Positions 9,993 to 18,796 are shown, numbered from the stretch's first letter. The stretch is DNA of 64,000 nucleotides from Pseudomonas sp. PDM14 (GCF_014851905.1 NZ_JACVAQ010000001.1:186001-250000); one strand, 5' to 3'. Notes: generated by a model not told the origin, from the letters alone. Numbers and translations are program-made.

Positions 9993-10751
9993 ATGCGCAG
10001 ACTTTCCATTCCCCTGTTGCTGCTGGCCAGCGCGGTCAGTCAATTTTCGTTTGCCGACGACGACGGCATGACCATGGAGCAGGAGCGCGAGAAGATCGGC
10101 TCCGACATGGTTCAGGAGCGGACCGGCGTCGCCCCCGACGGTTCAGTCGGCGGCGGCAAGCTGCAGGAGATCGCCCCTGGCCCCGAAGGCCCGCAGAACA
10201 TGCCTGGTGCAAGCGGCGGCGGCATTCAGCAGAACCCGCCGGCCACGCTGCCCGCACCGGACCCGAACATCGAACGCGTGCCCTCGCCGACCACCATCAG
10301 CCCTGGCAATTCGGCGCCCGTACCGGGCACCCCGAATACCGCACCTGGCACCCCAAACACGGCGCCAGGTACCACGACACAGCCAGGCACAAGCACACCC
10401 GGCAGCTCGACCACGGCGCCCGGTAGCCCAACCACCACACCGGGCAACTCCACCGTGGCCCCCGGCACCTCCACCACTACGCCGGGCAATTCCACGGTAG
10501 CGCCGGGCACGCCTACTACCACCCCCGGTAACTCCACGGTTGCCCCGGGCACACCCACCAACACCACCACACCCGCAAGCCCGACGGGCAACACGGGTAC
10601 CCAAGGCGCCGGAGGTACCGGCGGCGCAGCCCCCGGAACTGGCACCGGCACCGGTACACGCAGCGGTGGTGGCACCGGCGGTGCGGCCGGGGGCGGTGCA
10701 GCAGGCGGGGGTGCAGCAGGGGGTGGCGCCGGGGGTGGCGGTGGCGGCTAG
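9993..10751 (+). CDS. Secreted Thr/Pro/Gly-rich repeat protein of unknown function
   Basis: I do not recognise a family. The 252-residue product starts with a clear Sec signal peptide ending near FSFA/DDD. An acidic, Met-rich stretch (residues 25-60) follows. Then come about 125 residues in which a PG pair recurs every 4-7 residues, including three exact-register copies of TTTPGNSTVAPGT plus Ser or Pro, and a tail of almost pure Gly/Ala. There are no cysteines after the signal. The ATG at 9993 has GGAGA 7 nt upstream; an in-frame open region upstream overlaps the previous gene and lacks a signal. It looks like an extended, possibly glycosylated surface or periplasmic protein. A link with alcohol metabolism rests only on position. 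Confidence 0.72.
   Translation: MRRLSIPLLLLASAVSQFSFADDDGMTMEQEREKIGSDMVQERTGVAPDGSVGGGKLQEIAPGPEGPQNMPGASGGGIQQNPPATLPAPDPNIERVPSPTTISPGNSAPVPGTPNTAPGTPNTAPGTTTQPGTSTPGSSTTAPGSPTTTPGNSTVAPGTSTTTPGNSTVAPGTPTTTPGNSTVAPGTPTNTTTPASPTGNTGTQGAGGTGGAAPGTGTGTGTRSGGGTGGAAGGGAAGGGAAGGGAGGGGGG
10431..10556 (+). repeat. Three 42-bp in-frame tandem repeats
   Basis: Units at 10431-10472, 10473-10514 and 10515-10556 each encode TTTPGNSTVAPGT followed by S, P and P. Units 1 and 2 differ at nine synonymous codon positions and one coding position, so the peptide is conserved while the DNA has drifted. Confidence 0.85.
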
Positions 10752-11192
10752 CAGGCCGGTGATGCAATACCCCGCAGCCGAAGTGGCGGCAATCCGCCAG
10801 CTACGCTCGCGCCTACCTGGAGAATTGGCGGCATCCCGCCAATTGATCTCTGCGCTGAGTGGAGACTGCGCCGCAGATGCCGCGGGGTTGGCTGATTCTG
10901 GGCTCGCCTGCGTCAATCAGGCACTACATTTGCTATAGCCACGCGTCCTTTTGTCGCACTGCGCCGGCAGAGGATGTACAGCCGCGAGCCCGGGGATCGG
11001 TCAGCCGATCCGGGGTAGCCATGCGATGACCGGAGCGTTGCGCTCTGCTAGCCCCATGAACGGGTAATGACTCGCCGGCTGACCAGTCCCTCCCGCGACC
11101 GAACCTTAGAAAGTCCGGCGCGGCGATTGTAGTCAGCGCTCTGTTGACCGCTGACAGCCTTGCCAACCGCACACTTGAATGGTGCCACGCCC
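10752..11192. other. Intergenic region with one hairpin, no gene seen
   Basis: At 10823-10844, AATTGGCGG and CCGCCAATT form a perfect 9-bp stem with a 4-nt loop. There is no T-run, so it is a weak terminator candidate for the repeat-protein gene or an operator. The rest (10845-11192) must include the mqo promoter; I see no convincing core elements. Confidence 0.45.
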
Positions 11193-12788
11193 ATGAAAAA
11201 GTTTTTCCTCACCCTTCTCTGCCTCAGCGTCCTGGGTTGCTCCCAGCCGCCCGAGCCGGAAAAAACCGTAGACGTCCTGCTGATCGGCGGCGGCGTCATG
11301 AGTGCCACCCTCGGCACCTACCTGAATGAGCTGGAGCCTGGCTGGACCATCGACATCTACGAACGCATGGACAAGGTCGCCGAGGAAAGCTCGAACGCCT
11401 GGAACAATGCGGGCACCGGCCACTCGGCCTTCTGCGAACTGAACTACACCCCGGAAACCGCCGATGGCGGCATCGACATCAGCAAGGCCGTGGCGATCAA
11501 CGAGTCGTTCGAGATCTCCAAGCAGTTCTGGTCCTACCAGGTCGAACAGGGCGTGCTGAAGAACCCCAAGTCGTTCATCAACAATGTGCCGCACATGAGC
11601 TTCGTCTGGGGTGACGAGAACGTCGCCTACCTGAAGAAGCGCCACGCCGCGCTGCAACACAGCAACCTGTTCCGCGGCATGGAGTACTCCGAGGACCCGG
11701 CGCAGATCGGCCAGTGGGTACCGCTGGCGATGGCCAACCGCGACCCGGCGCAAAAAATCGCCGCCACGCGCATGCCGATCGGCACCGACGTCAACTTCGG
11801 CGAGATCACCAGACAACTGGTCGACTCGATGACCCAGCGCGAAGGCGTCGAGCTGCACGTACAACACGAAGTGCGCGACATCGTGCGCAACGATGACGGC
11901 ACCTGGACCGTGGTGGTCGCCGACCTGGCCAACGACGAGAAGGAAACCAGCGTCAAGGCCAAGTTCGTCTTCATCGGTGCCGGTGGCGCCGCCCTGCACC
12001 TGCTGCAGGCTTCGGGCATCCCGGAAGCCGACGGCTATGCCGGCTTCCCGGTGGGCGGCCAGTTCCTGGTCACCAAGAACCCGGAAATCGTCGCCCAGCA
12101 CCAGGCCAAGATGTACGGCAAGGCCTCGGTCGGCTCGCCGCCGATGTCGGTTCCGCACCTGGACACCCGCGTGATCGACGGCCAGAAGGTCCTGCTCTTC
12201 GGACCGTTCGCCACCTTCTCCAGCAAGTTCCTCAAGCACGGCTCGCTGTGGGACATGTTCGCCGCCATCAGCACCGACAACATCAGCCCGATGACCCACG
12301 CCGGCTGGGACAACATGGACCTGACCCAGTACCTGATCGGCCAGCTGATGCTCAGCCAGGATGACCGCATGGACGCCCTGCGCGAGTACTTCCCGGACGC
12401 CAAGGACGCCGACTGGGAGTTGATCACCGCCGGCCAGCGCGTGCAGGTGATCAAGAAGGATGCCGAGCACGGTGGCGTGCTGCAGTTCGGCACCGAAGTG
12501 GTCAGCGCAGCGGACGGCAGCATCGCCGCCCTGCTCGGTGCCTCGCCAGGTGCCTCGACCGCCGCGCCGATCATGCTCAGCGTGCTGGAGAAGACCTTCC
12601 CGGAAAAACTCAAGTCCGCACCGTGGCAGGCCAAGCTCAAGGAAATCATTCCGTCCTACGGGCAGAAGCTCAACGATGACCTGGAGCTGACCAACAAGAC
12701 CCGCGCCTGGACCAGCCAGACCCTGCAGCTGACCCATGTGCCGGTCGAGCCGGATGCCGCCGCGCCAGCAGAAGCCGCCGCACTGTAA
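11193..12788 (+). CDS. mqo: Malate:quinone oxidoreductase with lipoprotein-like signal
   Basis: FAD-dependent oxidation of malate to oxaloacetate with quinone as acceptor; in Pseudomonas Mqo is required for growth on ethanol and acetate. The 531 residues contain the FAD-binding [16 protein letters not shown] at about residue 27, [27 protein letters not shown] and [13 protein letters not shown], all strongly conserved in Mqo. The N-terminus [16 protein letters not shown] looks like a lipoprotein signal with the modified Cys at residue 16. That is odd for an enzyme normally facing the cytoplasm, though other pseudomonad Mqo proteins have Sec signals. The ribosome binding site is weak, and the ATG at 11193 is chosen for the signal sequence. 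Nearby ethanol genes make C2 metabolism its likely role. Confidence 0.93.
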   Translation: MKKFFLTLLCLSVLGCSQPPEPEKTVDVLLIGGGVMSATLGTYLNELEPGWTIDIYERMDKVAEESSNAWNNAGTGHSAFCELNYTPETADGGIDISKAVAINESFEISKQFWSYQVEQGVLKNPKSFINNVPHMSFVWGDENVAYLKKRHAALQHSNLFRGMEYSEDPAQIGQWVPLAMANRDPAQKIAATRMPIGTDVNFGEITRQLVDSMTQREGVELHVQHEVRDIVRNDDGTWTVVVADLANDEKETSVKAKFVFIGAGGAALHLLQASGIPEADGYAGFPVGGQFLVTKNPEIVAQHQAKMYGKASVGSPPMSVPHLDTRVIDGQKVLLFGPFATFSSKFLKHGSLWDMFAAISTDNISPMTHAGWDNMDLTQYLIGQLMLSQDDRMDALREYFPDAKDADWELITAGQRVQVIKKDAEHGGVLQFGTEVVSAADGSIAALLGASPGASTAAPIMLSVLEKTFPEKLKSAPWQAKLKEIIPSYGQKLNDDLELTNKTRAWTSQTLQLTHVPVEPDAAAPAEAAAL

Positions 12789-13137
12789 GCCCTGGCCCGG
12801 CAGCATGCCGGACCCTGTTTCACCCACGGTCCCTCGGGATCACTCGCCCCGCTGCGTTGACATGCGCAGCAGGGCTGGAAGTTGGAGCACGCCGCGCGTC
12901 GTCGCGGCAGCCACCACTTCCACCCGCCCCGCCCCACAAGAGCGACGGCATTTCCTCCTTTCACCCCTCGCGTGTGATCCAGCGGTTGCAGCTCTTTCGA
13001 GAGGCCGTAACCAGCCCTCTCCCCACAAGGGAGGGGGTTTCCCACACCGCTTCCGAACCACCTCGCCACATTCATCAGCCTGCGATGCCGCAGGGTACGC
13101 CGTGCGCAGCGGATTGCCATGCGCTGCCGGTTGCACC
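12789..13137. other. Intergenic repeats after mqo, no gene seen
   Basis: A short CCGGCA-GCA-TGCCGG hairpin lies just after the mqo stop. CCCTCTCCCC...GGGAGGGGG arms around 13015-13040 resemble the hairpin at 13-37. A GC-rich imperfect palindrome with GCGCAGCG/GCGCTGC arms ends at the stop codon of the convergent metallohydrolase gene. All look like dispersed palindromes. Confidence 0.5.
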
Positions 13138-14070
13138 CTAGGGGGATTGGTCGACCCGCTGCAGACCCTTCTGCTCGTAGCGCGGATAGAGGTGGGTGAC
13201 GCTGCGGATCAGCTCGTAGCGCGACAGGCTGACGCCGGCAAAACGCGGCGGGATCGGCGTGCGGATCAGCTCGTTCATGTCCGCCCCGGCGGCGACACCT
13301 TCACGCATCAGCTGGTCGAGCCAACCGAGGTAGTCGCGCATCTGCCGGAACGGCTTGTCGTCGCTGGCCAGCGGCCCGTGTCCCGGCACCAGCAATTTCC
13401 ACGGCAGTTTCTGCAGGGTGTCGATATCCGCCAGCCACACATCCAGGCCCGGACTGTTCGGCGTGGTCAGCGCTCGCTCGTAGAACACCAGGTCGCCGGC
13501 GAACAGCACGCCGCTGGTCTCGTCGAGAATCGCCAGGTCGGCGCCGGTGTGGCCGCTCAGGGCAAGCAGGCGCAGGCGGTGATCGCCAACCTGCAGAAGG
13601 CCCGGCTCCAGGGTCTGGGTCGGCAAGCGCACTTCGGTGCCGCGCATCCAGTCGCCAACCAGTCGGTACATGTTCTCCGCCATCGCATCGCCCTGCTCGG
13701 CCAGCAGCGCCGCGGTGCCGGCCAGCGCGGCGATCGGCACGTCGGCGAAGGCCTGGTTGCCGAGGACATGGTCGGGATGATGATGGGTCAGCAGGAGCAG
13801 CTTCACCGGCTTGTCGGTGACCGTGGCGATGGCCTGGCGCAGAGCCTCGCCATAGCGTTTCGACGGGCCGGAATCGATCACCACCACGCCATCGCTGGTT
13901 TCGATGAAGGCGATATTGACGATGTTGGCACCGTTGCTGGTGGCGAAGTTTTCCGTGCTGCCTTCGAGCAGCCAGGTGTGCGCGGCGATCTGCCGGGGTT
14001 GCAACTGGTAGTTCAGCTCGGCTGCCGCCTGACAGGACAGCAGAACCAGCAGCAGAGTCAGGTAGCGCAT
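13138..14070 (-). CDS. Quinoprotein relay system zinc metallohydrolase (SoxH-like)
   Basis: Secreted metallo-beta-lactamase-fold protein of 310 residues, of the SoxH-like type that accompanies PQQ alcohol dehydrogenases. Its reaction is not established. A Sec signal peptide (about 18 residues, ending AAA/EL) precedes the metal motif THHHPDH, later ligands in SGHTGAD and FAGDLVF, and the last His in VPGHGPL. The ATG at 14070 follows GAGGTGA at good spacing. It is the last gene of a leftward run: cytochrome c550, SoxYZ-like carrier, EthD-like protein, then this gene. Together they look like a periplasmic thiol-carrier relay attached to ExaA; the family link is known, the chemistry is inferred. 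Confidence 0.85.
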   Translation of the reverse strand: MRYLTLLLVLLSCQAAAELNYQLQPRQIAAHTWLLEGSTENFATSNGANIVNIAFIETSDGVVVIDSGPSKRYGEALRQAIATVTDKPVKLLLLTHHHPDHVLGNQAFADVPIAALAGTAALLAEQGDAMAENMYRLVGDWMRGTEVRLPTQTLEPGLLQVGDHRLRLLALSGHTGADLAILDETSGVLFAGDLVFYERALTTPNSPGLDVWLADIDTLQKLPWKLLVPGHGPLASDDKPFRQMRDYLGWLDQLMREGVAAGADMNELIRTPIPPRFAGVSLSRYELIRSVTHLYPRYEQKGLQRVDQSP

Positions 14071-14092
14071 GCTCACCTCGCCGGCAGACGGT

Positions 14093-14410
14093 TCAGGGCG
14101 CCATGCGCACGGTGCTGATCTGCACCAGCGGCTGGGCATCGGTGAAGTTCGGCAGGTCGCCCATGATGCGCTCGGCATGCGGGCCGAAGTGGCGCTGGAA
14201 GTCTTCCAGGCTGTCGAAGAACAGGTGGCCGACCGCCACGTAGGGCGGCGGGCTGTCCGGCCCGCCACCAGCCAGGCCCTGGTCGACGGCGATGCCCTTG
14301 CAGGCTTCGCCCAGGCATTCGCGCACCAACACCATGTGCGGACCGCAGTAGTAGCCGATGTCGAAGCGCACACCGGGCGTGTTGGGGTACATCACGCTGA
14401 CCTTGATCAT
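14093..14410 (-). CDS. EthD-domain small protein
   Basis: Cytoplasmic 105-residue protein with the EthD/dimeric alpha-beta barrel pattern: MIKVSVMYPNTPGVRFD start, YYCGPHMVLV in place of the usual His motif, and LFFDSLEDFQRHFGPHAERI. EthD proteins are small dimeric barrels, some needed for ether degradation; the role here is unknown. The ATG at 14410 follows AGGACGG. It lies between the SoxYZ-like carrier gene (37 bp upstream) and the metallohydrolase (22 bp downstream), so it is probably cotranscribed with the quinoprotein relay genes. Confidence 0.78.
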   Translation of the reverse strand: MIKVSVMYPNTPGVRFDIGYYCGPHMVLVRECLGEACKGIAVDQGLAGGGPDSPPPYVAVGHLFFDSLEDFQRHFGPHAERIMGDLPNFTDAQPLVQISTVRMAP

Positions 14411-14447
14411 GTTCCGTCCTGCATAAGTGGGTGATGGCAGGCCAGCC

Positions 14448-15194
14448 TCACAGCTCGGCCTGGAATTCGTTGCCGTTGTTGTCGTGCAGCCACAGCACAC
14501 TGCGCGGGTGGCCGTGGACCTCCATGGTAAGGGTCGGGTTCTCGCTGACTGCGGGGTACAGGTCGAAGCGCGCCAGTACCTCGCCCGCGGGGCTGCGCAG
14601 CTCGGCGCGGTCGAGGTAGAACTCGGGGATGCCACCGACCAGGCCGTTGTCCATCGGGTGCGACACCTGTACGCGCAGGCGCTGGTTGTCGTCACGCGCG
14701 AAGCTGCCGCCGAGCACCTGGCCCAGGCGCTGCTCCCACCCCGGTTGCGCGCGCACCACACTGGGCGCCGTGCAGCCACCGCCGGCGGCATCGACCCAGG
14801 CCGAGCCGACACGCCACACGCCCTGCTCGTCCAGCAGCGCAGCGCGGATCGGCGTGGCCTGTTCGACACGGATGCGAATAGCCAGCAACGGCACGATGTC
14901 CGCGCTCGGGTAGAGCGTGAGGACGTGGGGAATGGGATTGAGCTCGGCCCAGAGGATCAGCCGCGTGAAGCGCCCGGGCAGCGCACGGGCGTCGACTTCC
15001 ACCGGCACCTGGCGCGAGTCCTCGGCGAACGGCGGCACGTGCACCTGCACGCGCTCGTCAAAAACGAACGGCGCGCCGCCAAGCAGGCGCTGGTGATGGT
15101 AGTCCCACATCACCGAGGGCAACGGATCGCCCTCGACGGCGGCAGCCAGCAGCGGCATGCCGAGCAGGCCCAGGAGCATGGAGCGTCTGTGCAT
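14448..15194 (-). CDS. Quinoprotein-associated SoxYZ-like carrier protein
   Basis: Exported fusion of SoxY-like and SoxZ-like domains, 248 residues, of the kind found beside PQQ dehydrogenases. The N-terminus HRRSMLLGLLG looks like a Tat signal. The SoxY-like part (about 30-150) ends in AAGGGCTAPS, whose Cys matches the swinging-arm Cys of SoxY (GGCGG). The SoxZ-like part follows to the C-terminus. Two ATGs are adjacent (15197 and 15194). AGGAG lies 2 nt from the first and 5 nt from the second, so the second is preferred. Its partner may be the SoxH-like hydrolase two genes downstream, which could act on groups bound to the Cys. Confidence 0.85.
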   Translation of the reverse strand: MHRRSMLLGLLGMPLLAAAVEGDPLPSVMWDYHHQRLLGGAPFVFDERVQVHVPPFAEDSRQVPVEVDARALPGRFTRLILWAELNPIPHVLTLYPSADIVPLLAIRIRVEQATPIRAALLDEQGVWRVGSAWVDAAGGGCTAPSVVRAQPGWEQRLGQVLGGSFARDDNQRLRVQVSHPMDNGLVGGIPEFYLDRAELRSPAGEVLARFDLYPAVSENPTLTMEVHGHPRSVLWLHDNNGNEFQAEL

Positions 15195-15270
15195 CATTTC
15201 TCCTCACTGCACCACGGCGGGCGGCGGTCCTTCGCGCGCCGGGTCATGTGCCGGCAAACCGGCACGGCTA

Positions 15271-15687
15271 TCACTCCTCGACGTGCACGCTTTCCAGGTA
15301 GCTGCGGATCGCCCACAGGGCTTCCTGGCTGAGGAAGTCGGCCATCTTCGGCATGTACACGCGACCGTCGCGCACCGCGCCGTTGATCACCCGCTCCTTG
15401 AACCACTCGTCACCGCTGGCGCCGGTTTCCAGCAGGCGCAGGTCGGGGGCGATACCGCCGGACTTGGCTTCCAGGCCATGGCAGGCCGCGCAGTTCTGGT
15501 TGTAGCCGGAAGAGCCGATGGCGATGGCCTTTTCGTTGCCGCGGTAGGGGTTCTCTTCGCGCCATTCGGTGCCCAGCGGCTCGAGGCCGTTGGTGTCGAC
15601 CGCCTGGGGCACCACATCACCGTGCGCCCAGACGTTGGCGGAAGCCGCCATCAGCAGCAGGGCGAAACCTATGTTCTTATTTTTCAT
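15271..15687 (-). CDS. exaB: Cytochrome c550, ExaB/PedF type
   Basis: Periplasmic monohaem cytochrome c that takes electrons from the quinoprotein ethanol dehydrogenase. 138 residues with a Sec signal ending VWA/HGD. The mature start HGDVVPQAVDTNGLEPLG is characteristic of ExaB/PedF. Haem motif CAACH lies at about 69-73, and the axial Met is in VYMPKMADF. It is divergent from exaA, 299 bp apart, with the shared 18-bp motif about 105 bp before its ATG. It heads a leftward group with the SoxYZ-like carrier, EthD-like and metallohydrolase genes. Confidence 0.93.
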   Translation of the reverse strand: MKNKNIGFALLLMAASANVWAHGDVVPQAVDTNGLEPLGTEWREENPYRGNEKAIAIGSSGYNQNCAACHGLEAKSGGIAPDLRLLETGASGDEWFKERVINGAVRDGRVYMPKMADFLSQEALWAIRSYLESVHVEE

Positions 15688-15791
15688 TTCAGGACCTCAT
15701 CAAATGCACGCAAGACGCCCACGTGGAGCTGGGTTGCGGCCATCTTAGGCAGGCCCCGGAAACCGCCGAATGCTGCTTTGGTGGCTCGCAC

Positions 15792-15809
15792 CTAGTCCCT
15801 TGGTAGTAG
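15792..15809 (-). promoter_or_regulatory. Shared exa promoter motif between exaB and exaA
   Basis: CTAGTCCCTTGGTAGTAG, 16/18 identical to the motif before exaC at 6126-6143. It lies about 105 bp from the exaB start and 178 bp from the exaA start, so by distance it belongs primarily to exaB, though it could serve both divergent genes. Confidence 0.62.
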
Positions 15810-15865
15810 GGCTTGCGGGGGTGAGTGAAGGTCCTTTTGCAGCAAGGCCAAGTCATGGGTCGTTT

Positions 15866-15908
15866 GGGAATTTTTCCCTGTATGGGCGGGAGTTTTTCCG
15901 TATCGGGC
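15866..15908 (+). promoter_or_regulatory. Two 21-22 bp direct repeats upstream of exaA
   Basis: GGGAATTTTTCCCTGTATGGGC is followed at once by GGGAGTTTTTCCGTATCGGGC. The period is about two helical turns and the pair ends about 80 bp before the exaA ATG. This is the arrangement of a tandem activator site, for example for the LuxR-type response regulators that control exaA in Pseudomonas. The TTTTT tracts may also add curvature. Confidence 0.58.
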
Positions 15909-15986
15909 GAACGGTCGCGGTTCCACTATCGGCTCCGCCAGGTCGCTACTCGGCGACCTCTTCTCCACCAGAATGGGAAACCAACC

Positions 15987-17858
15987 ATGACAACAAGATC
16001 GTTACCCAGCTCGCCACGCCCTGTGGCCGTCGCCTTGCAAAGCCTGCTGCTGGCCGGAGGCCTGGCATTTGCCGGCAGTGCACTGGCCAAACCCGTTACC
16101 TGGGACGACATCGCCAACGACCACCTGACCACCAACAACGTGCTGCAGTACGGCATGGGCACCAACGCCCAGCGCTGGAGCCCGCTGGCCCAGGTCAACG
16201 CGGACAACGTGTTCAAGCTGACCCCGGCCTGGTCGTTCTCCTTCGGTGACGAGAAGCAACGCGGCCAGGAATCCCAGGCCATCGTCAACGACGGCGTGAT
16301 CTACGTCACCGGCTCCTACTCCCGCGTGTTCGCCCTCGATGCGAAAACCGGCAAACGCCTGTGGACCTACAACCATCGCCTGCCGGACAACATCCGTCCG
16401 TGCTGCGACGTGGTCAACCGTGGCGCCGCCATCTACGGCGACAAGATCTACTTCGGCACCCTCGACGCCCGCGTCGTCGCGCTGAACAAGGACACCGGCA
16501 AAGTGGTGTGGAACAAGAAGTTCGGTGACCACGCCACCGGCTACACCATGACCGGCGCGCCGACCCTGGTGAAAGACCAGAAGACCGGCAAGACCCTGCT
16601 GATCCACGGCAGCTCCGGCGACGAGTTCGGCGTGGTTGGCCGCCTGTTCGCCCGCGACCCGGACACCGGCGAAGAAGTCTGGATGCGTCCGTTCGTGGAA
16701 GGCCACATGGGCCGCCTGAACGGCAAGGACAGCACCCCGACCGGCGACGTGAAAGCACCGTCCTGGCCGGATGACAAGAACTCGCCGACCGGCAAGAAAG
16801 CCGCCTGGAGCCAGGGTGGCGGTGCGCCGTGGCAGAGCGCCAGCTTCGACGCGGAAACCAACACCATCATCATCGGCGCCGGCAACCCGGCTCCGTGGAA
16901 CGGCTGGGCGCGCACCTCCGACGGTGGCAACCCGCACGACTACGACAGCCTGTACACCTCCGGCCAGGTCGGCGTCGACCCCACCACCGGTGAAGTGAAG
17001 TGGTTCTACCAGCACACCCCGAACGATGCCTGGGACTTCTCCGGCAACAACGAGCTGGTGCTGTTCGACTACAAGAACAAGGATGGCAAGACCGTCAAGG
17101 CTACCGCCCACGCCGACCGCAACGGTTTCTTCTACGTGGTCGACCGCAGCAACGGCAAACTGCAGAACGCCTTCCCCTTCGTCGACAAGATCACCTGGGC
17201 CAGCCACATCGATCTGAAGACCGGTCGCCCCGTGGAGAACCCGGGCCAGCGTCCGCCGAAGCCCGAGCCGGGTGAAGCGCGCGGCAAGGCCGTGGAAGTT
17301 TCGCCACCGTTCCTCGGCGGCAAGAACTGGAACCCGATGGCCTACAGCCAGGACACCGGCCTGTTCTACGTCCCGGCCAACCACTGGAAAGAGGACTACT
17401 GGGCCGAGGAGCCGCACTACAAGGCCGGTTCCGCCTACCTGGGCATGGGCTTCCGCATCAAGCGCCTGTATGACGACCACGTCGGCATCCTGCGTGCGAT
17501 GAACCCGACTACCGGCAAGGTCGTCTGGGAACACAAGGAAAAACTACCGCTGTGGGCTGGCGTGCTGGCAACCAAGGGCAACCTGGTGTTCACCGGCACC
17601 GGCGACGGCTACTTCAAGGCCTTCGACGCGAAAACCGGCAAGGAGCTGTGGAAGTTCCAGACCGGCACCGGCGTGATCTCCCCGCCCATCACCTGGGACC
17701 AGGACGGCGAGCAGTACATCGGTGTGACCACCGGTTACGGCGGCGCGGTACCGCTGTGGGGTGGCGACATGGCCGAGCTGACCAAGCCGGTCGCTCAGGG
17801 CGGTTCGTTCTGGGTGTTCAAGCTGCCGAGCTGGGATAACAAGTCCGCCAGCCGGTAA
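15987..17858 (+). CDS. exaA: PQQ-dependent (quinoprotein) ethanol dehydrogenase
   Basis: Periplasmic PQQ alcohol dehydrogenase without haem, passing electrons to ExaB. 623 residues, the same length as P. aeruginosa ExaA. The Sec signal ends near SALA/KPV. The adjacent-cysteine disulfide is in [11 protein letters not shown]. The catalytic Asp is in [10 protein letters not shown]; the second residue after it is Ser, as in calcium enzymes, not the Asp of lanthanide enzymes. Propeller repeats such as DAKTGKRLW and [11 protein letters not shown] recur through the chain. The ATG at 15987 gives the correct signal peptide; GGGAAA about 8 nt upstream is a weak ribosome binding site. A hairpin at 17868-17899 follows the stop codon. 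Confidence 0.96.
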   Translation: MTTRSLPSSPRPVAVALQSLLLAGGLAFAGSALAKPVTWDDIANDHLTTNNVLQYGMGTNAQRWSPLAQVNADNVFKLTPAWSFSFGDEKQRGQESQAIVNDGVIYVTGSYSRVFALDAKTGKRLWTYNHRLPDNIRPCCDVVNRGAAIYGDKIYFGTLDARVVALNKDTGKVVWNKKFGDHATGYTMTGAPTLVKDQKTGKTLLIHGSSGDEFGVVGRLFARDPDTGEEVWMRPFVEGHMGRLNGKDSTPTGDVKAPSWPDDKNSPTGKKAAWSQGGGAPWQSASFDAETNTIIIGAGNPAPWNGWARTSDGGNPHDYDSLYTSGQVGVDPTTGEVKWFYQHTPNDAWDFSGNNELVLFDYKNKDGKTVKATAHADRNGFFYVVDRSNGKLQNAFPFVDKITWASHIDLKTGRPVENPGQRPPKPEPGEARGKAVEVSPPFLGGKNWNPMAYSQDTGLFYVPANHWKEDYWAEEPHYKAGSAYLGMGFRIKRLYDDHVGILRAMNPTTGKVVWEHKEKLPLWAGVLATKGNLVFTGTGDGYFKAFDAKTGKELWKFQTGTGVISPPITWDQDGEQYIGVTTGYGGAVPLWGGDMAELTKPVAQGGSFWVFKLPSWDNKSASR

Positions 17859-17867
17859 ACCGTAACG

Positions 17868-17899
17868 ACTGCCCCGCGCCGTTCGCGACGCGGGGCAGT
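17868..17899 (+). terminator. Hairpin after exaA
   Basis: ACTGCCCCGCG and CGCGGGGCAGT form a perfect 11-bp GC-rich stem with a 10-nt loop, 9 bp after the exaA stop. No T-run follows, so it may end or protect the transcript rather than act as a classical intrinsic terminator. Confidence 0.6.
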
Positions 17900-17907
17900 T
17901 CGGCCGC

Positions 17908-17946
17908 CTAGGCCATGCGCACCCTTCACCGGTGCGCATGGCCTAG
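17908..17946. repeat. Perfect 16-bp inverted repeat
   Basis: CTAGGCCATGCGCACC and GGTGCGCATGGCCTAG pair without a mismatch around a 7-nt loop. The outer arm (17931-17949 read in reverse) matches 17 of 19 bases at 51-69 of the window, just past aldA, so this is probably a dispersed repeat family placed after genes. Confidence 0.7.
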
Positions 17947-18008
17947 ACGACCCGCGCAAGATTTGAAGAACACACCCTACGCCAGCCGAGCTGGATGGCT
18001 GCTTGATC

Positions 18009-18031
18009 GTTCCCACGCTCCGCGTGGGAAC
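18009..18031. repeat. Single REP-like palindrome
   Basis: A 23-bp palindrome with arms GTTCCCACGC and GCGTGGGAAC, identical to the cores in the tandem units at 6297-6722. A degraded second copy (CCACGCAGGAGCGTGG) follows 30 bp later. It lies between exaA and the pentapeptide-repeat gene. Confidence 0.75.
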
Positions 18032-18139
18032 GCCTCCACAGGATCGGGTTTCCACGCAGGAGCGTGGGAATCATCGGACGTCACGCAACGAACACCGCCT
18101 TCCAAAAGGCTCACCGTAACTCGACACAGGAACGCCACC

Positions 18140-18796
18140 ATGAAGTACCTGCCCCTTCTCCTGCCGCTGGCCCTGCTGATCGCTGGCAGTCACGCTCTCG
18201 CCGACGAGGCGGACGGCGTGCTGGTCGTCAACGGTTGCCGTATCGAACAGGGCAGCCAGTGCCCAGGCGCCGACCTGAGCAAGGCCGACCTGAGCAACCA
18301 GGACCTGCGCAAGATGAACCTTGCCGGCGCCAACCTCGACGGCGCCAACCTGCGCCACGCGCGCCTCGACCTGGCCAACCTGGAAAAAGCCAGGATGCGC
18401 AACGCCAACCTGACCCGCGCCACCCTGCAACAGACCAACCTGCGCCTGGCCGACCTCAGCGGCAGCAAGCTGGTGGCCATCAACGGCTGGGCGCTGTTTG
18501 GCCAGGCCGCCACGCTCAACGGCGTCGACCTCAGCGCCGCCAACCTGGAATTCGCCCGCCTCTCCGGCGCCAAGCTGCAGGGTGCCAACCTGCGCGCCAG
18601 CAACCTGGAAATGACCTGGCTGAGCAAGGCCGACCTCAAGGGCGCCGACCTCACCGACGCCAACTTGCAAGAGGTGAAACTCAGCGACGCCAACCTGGAA
18701 AACGCCACGCTCAGCGGCACCCGCAAGCACTACGCGACGTTCCAGGACACCAACATGGACGGCTGCACCGACTGCCCGAGCGACTGGCAGAACTGA
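18140..18796 (+). CDS. Secreted pentapeptide-repeat protein
   Basis: 218-residue protein with a Sec signal peptide (MKYLPLLLPLALLIAG, cleavage near ALA/DE) followed by about 25 A(D/N)LXX pentapeptides, for example GADLSKADLSNQDLRKMNLA. These form a right-handed square beta-helix. The repeat run is broken once by LVAINGWALFGQAATL near 115-130. Four cysteines flank the helix: two near the mature N-terminus and two in GCTDCPS at the C-terminus, so the ends may be capped by disulfides. The ATG at 18140 follows AGGA at 9 nt. Function unknown; export argues against a gyrase-inhibitor role of the Qnr kind. Confidence 0.8.
   Translation: MKYLPLLLPLALLIAGSHALADEADGVLVVNGCRIEQGSQCPGADLSKADLSNQDLRKMNLAGANLDGANLRHARLDLANLEKARMRNANLTRATLQQTNLRLADLSGSKLVAINGWALFGQAATLNGVDLSAANLEFARLSGAKLQGANLRASNLEMTWLSKADLKGADLTDANLQEVKLSDANLENATLSGTRKHYATFQDTNMDGCTDCPSDWQN

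Noticed and set aside
10431..10556. Regularly spaced repeats considered as a CRISPR array
   Set aside because: The repeats are contiguous, in frame, and vary at synonymous sites; there are no spacers and no cas genes.
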